From contig BSYO01000014.1 of NCBI GenBank assembly GCA_033239525.1, forward strand, positions 11,764,021 to 11,828,020: DNA of 64,000 bases. The letters run 5' to 3'. The position numbers and the translations under genes are program-made. The stretch comes from Nepenthes gracilis. Lineage: Eukaryota > Streptophyta > Magnoliopsida > Caryophyllales > Nepenthaceae. Positions 60,210 to 64,000 of the stretch are shown here, piece by piece (within the stretch, counting starts at the first letter, position 1; the number at the start of each line of letters is the position of its first letter). The notes beneath the pieces were generated by a model. That model did not search any database and was not told the origin of the DNA. It was given only the letters and a program-made list of their open reading frames with translations.

Positions 60210-60307
60210 GATTTCTCTCAGACAAATGCCTCGATTTGTCGTCACCATTTGAAAGAATGGAGAAAATGATCGGACTCGTCATCATTTTGATTCATCATCG
60301 AGAAATC
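60210..60307 (-). ncRNA. Box C/D snoRNA with two guides for one 25S rRNA site
   Basis: Predicted methylation-guide RNA of 98 nt, working in the nucleolus with fibrillarin. On the minus strand an 8-bp terminal stem, GATTTCTC (60307-60300) with GAGAAATC (60217-60210), encloses box C (GATGATGA, 60299-60292) and box D (CTGA, 60221-60218). A C'-like ATGGTGA lies inside, and CCGA is a possible D'. The guide before D, CGAGGCATTTG, is complementary over 11 nt to CAAATGCCTCG of plant 25S rRNA. The guide before D', GATGACGAG, is complementary over 9 nt to the adjoining CTCGTCATC. By the D+5 rule the targets would be the third A of CAAAUG and the G of CUCGUC. The rRNA match is from memory of the conserved 25S sequence. 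A telo-box/TATA promoter lies about 290 bp upstream. No isoform name is assigned. Confidence 0.82.
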
Positions 60308-60597
60308 CCTCAATCGTGCAAAACAATAGGCACTCTTTATGCCTAGGTAGAAAAATTCAAAGCATGCTTCATCAATTTAAAAAAAGAGGATACAAAATCA
60401 TGAAGATTATACTGCCATTAACAACGTAATAAAATCAAAAAAGCAAAAACGAGGGGAGAGAGAGAGAATAAGAGAAGCAACGATTCTCGAACATTAATCA
60501 GCAAGAGGATGACTACATACGCTAGACAGCTGCCAGAGGATACAAGTCCGCCTGTTGTAGGCGGAGGGGCGAGGGTTAAGAACAGCAGAACAGTGAG

Positions 60598-60640
60598 TTT
60601 TATAGGCGGCAATGGCAAATTGGGTTTTAGGGTTAGGGTT
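60598..60640 (-). promoter_or_regulatory. Telo-box and TATA promoter of the snoRNA locus
   Basis: On the minus strand AACCCTAACCCTAAAACCC (60640-60622) is followed 17 bp later by TATAAAA (60604-60598). Telo-boxes (AAACCCTAA) close to TATA are typical of plant snoRNA and ribosomal-protein promoters. Initiation would fall near 60570. A possible GTATGT donor at about 60520 suggests a spliced or processed precursor. Confidence 0.65.
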
Positions 60641-60699
60641 CAGCCTCTTCGTAATTCGCGTAATTACCAATGTACCCATCTTTAACATAAGATGTACGT

Positions 60700-63220
60700 A
60701 TCCCACTTACTCTAATTTTTCAAATGAAAAATGTTTTAGCCAATATTTTATATGGCTTCAAAATACTTTCATATTTATTTTTTATAAGTGATTGATACAT
60801 ATTAATTTTAAAGTAAAATAATAACAAGTACCTTAAATTTAAATTATGGCTCAAATAAATTCGGATTAAATTATTAAATCTTTTATCAGAATTATATACA
60901 CTATAATAGCATATAAAAATTTTGAATGCGTCAGAACTCATTCTCTAATATATTTTTTAAAATTTAAATTAATAATTTTTATTAAAAAAATTAATATATG
61001 GGAAAGATTGAAAGGATGTGAGAGAGATAGATGATTTGACTCTATATTTTATAGAATAATAAGTTAGTTAGAGAGTATTGTATTCTGTTCCTTATTTTTG
61101 AAATGCATTCTATTTTTAAAAGGTGTATTTATAACTATATTATTAGTTATTAATGATTTTTTTAAAAATGAATAACTAGCTAAAATCTAAGCAGTCGGGC
61201 CAATTAAAAGTATATTAGTTTGAACAGTTAGAACATTAAGGGATTGATTAGAGGTGGTTAATGTCTAAAAATTAAACTGATGATAATAAATTATTAATAT
61301 TAGCCAGTTCGAAGATTCTCATTTGGGCTAACTATATAAAATATAAACTATTTAATTAAATAAATCGTTTTGTTAGATTAACCACTCAATTAGATATTCA
61401 AATATATAACCATTTAGATATATAACTAAATTCGGTTTATATTTTACTTAATAATCACCTGACATCCATCAGGTATTGATTTGTTTTCACTAGAATTGGG
61501 TCAAAATCGGATGCCGTGTTTTTTAATTTTAGACTTATTGGGTCAGATAATACTTTCTTATTTTTTGACTTATTAACTTCATTACTAGGCTGATAAATTG
61601 AGTTAACCCAATTGATATTATACTTAACACTAGTACCATGTTAAAATATTAAATTTAAATTCTGAAAATGTTTGAAAAAATAATCAAATCAGCCAAACCT
61701 TTGAATTGTTCAAATGCTCCTTTCTAAGGGACTCGAAGCTAGTGAATTGTTATTGTACATTGGTTGTATCAATCACATCCTGTTGTCCTATAGCTTTGTT
61801 AGAGATTCTTTAATTGTTAATCGCATACATTTGTTTCAAAACACTTTATTTTTTGACTTACTTCTTCAAAAGGGACCATTCTTCATTCTATATTCTTTAT
61901 CCAATTTTCATGCCCTAACAACTAATGGGGTCAATTGGATCTTTTACTGTAGATAGATGAGAGATAATACTATTGTGTTTAGTTGGGTGTCATTGATGAA
62001 GCCCATCTAGTTTTCCTTTTTCTAGAGAGAAAATTATTTTTATTTTTTCTCTTTTATGTAGTATCATCAGTCAAATAAATTTTTGCCTAAACAATCAGTA
62101 GGAAAACTTTATGCCTACATGTGTATCTTTACGCATAAGTCCTTTTTTGAGACTAGAATATGGGTCGAGATGCACCAATTGTGTGCACCTAATTGCGTAC
62201 CATTAGTTTGTGGGATTCATCTAGATAGGTATTATTTTTATTCTCTGTCAATTTGGATGAGATATCATTGCAGTGAGACATGATGATTATTTTGCTGTTA
62301 CTAATGATAACAACCTTCGCATCCCTTGTTTATAAGTCAATTGACTTGATGTTTTTCATCTTGAAATATATCTTGTATATAATTATTACTAAAAATAAAT
62401 AAAAAGCTGATACTTTTTTTTATTTTTAAATTATAATTTCAATTTATTTATTTTGTGTTTGGACTAGTGTATATCCACGTGGAAGTGTAAGTCACAGAAA
62501 ATTTTGATTAATTAACAAATTTGGAAAAAACAATTTCTAATTATCGGTTTTGAGACTAAAGAGTATGTCGAGTGAAAGTTCAACAACTAATTTTTATTTT
62601 GATAAAACCTAACAATTTGGAAGGCTGGCAAACCAAGGCCCTTAAGTAAAACTAAATCAAATATTTAAGAGCTTAACTTGTTTGTCTTTTTGGATTAGTT
62701 GGTTTTTATTTTGTTACATTCGAACAACTGGTTGAATGGTAATTAAAATGATGACGGTATTATGATGACTCTTATAACTAAGATGACCTACTGATAGCAC
62801 ATTTAATGCAGCATCATACTACATTCTTCTCTTTGAGATGTGATGTGTTGCTTGGTATTCCCTTTTGCTAGCCATAAATACATAGCATTTTGATTATCGT
62901 AAATGGAGTGGGAAACATTGCATTAATGTATGAGGCTTTAGAAAAATACTAGTCGTTGAAATTAGTGTTTCCCTTTAAATGCATTATTTTCAAACATTAA
63001 TTATTTTTTAAAAAATTTTCTCTGGTGTTTCCCTTTCTTCCATTTGAATTCAAATCTAACTCATTGTTTTAGACATTTTTAAAACAAAATTTTTGAAATC
63101 CTAAATTTTTAGAACTCAACAATCTCGATTCTTACTATCATTAATGGCTTCGCATGGAATTGGTGGCTCAACCCCTTCAGGATATTGATAATATTGCTTC
63201 ACTATTGTCATTCCTTGATC
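60700..63220. other. AT-rich stretch, no gene recognised
   Basis: Long A/T tracts. ORFs at 61714-61956 and 62083-62283 (+) look like remnants of one longer decayed reading but show no family motif. No LTR ends, RNA gene or tandem repeat was seen. Confidence 0.4.
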
Positions 63221-63224
63221 TAGT

Positions 63225-63560
63225 AGATATCTACAAAAGCTATGGCATTTTGACTGCCATTTTGTATGTTATCATTGTCTCCTTGTGATGACTTCATTTC
63301 CATTTATGAAATCCACTTGAAGTATAGATTCTACACCCCAATAGCCAGAAAATTTGTAGAGATTATGGAGGCCCTAGAGATTCCTAAAGCATGGCTCCAT
63401 CAAAATGCCACATGGTACTTTGTGACTGTGTGTTTTTTTCTAATAATGGATGTCAAAATTGTAAAAATTATTATTTGTTTTGATTTGGAAAATATTTATA
63501 TTTTTGACTCCTTGAATGGAGTATAAAAAAAGTGGAAAAAATCTTAACTCTATGAAAAAT
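63225..63560 (+). pseudogene. Possible Ulp1-like (C48) peptidase relic
   Basis: The reading at 63266-63526 contains TWYFVTVCFFLIMDVKIVKIIICFDLENIYIFDSLNGV. This resembles the segment of Ulp1-type cysteine peptidases where a His-Trp motif is followed by a strand and YVYDSLNG. Transposon-captured Ulp1 domains of this kind occur in plant MULE and CACTA elements. The catalytic His is not visible (Thr-Trp instead), and the Asp of FDSL is present. Weak similarity by eye, AT-rich context, no terminal repeats found. Confidence 0.4.
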
Positions 63561-63600
63561 TGAAAGGATTGATTCTTAGCTAATATGTGCTATAGAATGA

Positions 63601-64000
63601 TTGGAATAACATGAATTTAGCCTACCTTTTATTTTGTATGAAACCTCAAGCAAATTTTGTGAAACAATGTGCGCTAAGTTGTGCAAGATTGACAGCTTTC
63701 TTACCCCTACTACATTAGATGTAGTGAAATGGTATACTATTGTTGGAAGTGATACAGTTCTTGATTTACCTCCTTGCTCTTTGAAAAGGATGAGGGCAAT
63801 TAAATTGGGAACACACCTTGGGGTTCACCCTAATGTTGGCCGCTTAAGCGACTATTCAATATAGGCCTGGGCGAAACTTCTACTACTAAGAATCTCTTGG
63901 ATCATGTTAAATTAAATATTTAAAAAAGTTACCCAATTAAATAGTAATCATGAAGGTATTCAATTTCATTTCATCGTTGAGTTTCAATATACCTTTGTCG
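63601..64000 (+). other. Right-edge segment with an unrecognised ORF
   Basis: A 76-codon open stretch (63634-63864) with the reading KLCKIDSFLTPTTLDVVKW and DLPPCSLKRMRAIKLG. No family recognised; it may belong to the same decayed transposon gene as the upstream peptidase-like relic. It continues to the window edge without other signals. Confidence 0.3.

Noticed and set aside
60328..60350. Small hairpin TAGGCA/TGCCTA as a separate RNA gene
   Set aside because: Only six base pairs, no accompanying boxes; noted only as part of the snoRNA leader.

Overview
The window looks like nuclear DNA of a flowering plant, most likely a eudicot. It is AT-rich and dominated by decayed LTR retrotransposons. 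The few host genes have plant-specific domains, GT-AG introns and plant promoter motifs (telo-box, TATA). Nothing bacterial or organellar was seen. Only two protein genes read cleanly: an 11-exon DUF547/MIP1-like gene (17676-23587, +) and a single-exon DUF4228/PADRE gene (31851-32303, -). A box C/D snoRNA gene (60210-60307, -) lies near the right end, and a decayed psbO copy (40535-42020, -) lies in the middle.

Layout. 1-3395: Ty1/copia remnant (-) split by a probable solo LTR. 3396-5994: unassigned AT-rich DNA and an LTR-like block with 50-bp tandem repeats. 5995-10592: Ty3/gypsy chromovirus (+) with gag fused almost directly to integrase and a 2.1-kb 3' LTR. 10593-16943: nested zone, where a copia element (+) carries a 1.6-kb solo LTR and its RNase H/solo-LTR junction is present twice, on either side of a 1.95-kb minus-strand LTR. 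17676-23587: the DUF547 gene, with a SINE in its last intron. 23967-29744: chromovirus (+) with both LTRs, about 380 bp past the gene's stop codon. 31851-32303: PADRE gene. 34797-40437: Reina-like chromovirus (-) with both LTRs and a perfect 5-bp target duplication. 40535-42020: psbO pseudogene. 42078-47174: copia element (+) with both LTRs. 47636-49716: solo chromovirus LTR (+). 49722-55591: GC-richer Tat-like gypsy element with gag but no recognisable pol. 55592-59564: chromovirus (-) with a 2-kb LTR and pol but no gag. 59565-60660: snoRNA locus with its promoter. The rest is AT-rich, with a possible Ulp1-like peptidase relic at 63225-63560.

None of the transposon reading frames looks competent. 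Stops and frameshifts are frequent, and the acidic residues of the reverse transcriptase (Asp to Asn in three families) or the protease active site are changed. Most interesting are the snoRNA (two guides fitting one 25S rRNA segment), the psbO relic, the 1.2-kb duplication around an LTR insertion, and internal minisatellites in LTRs of several families.
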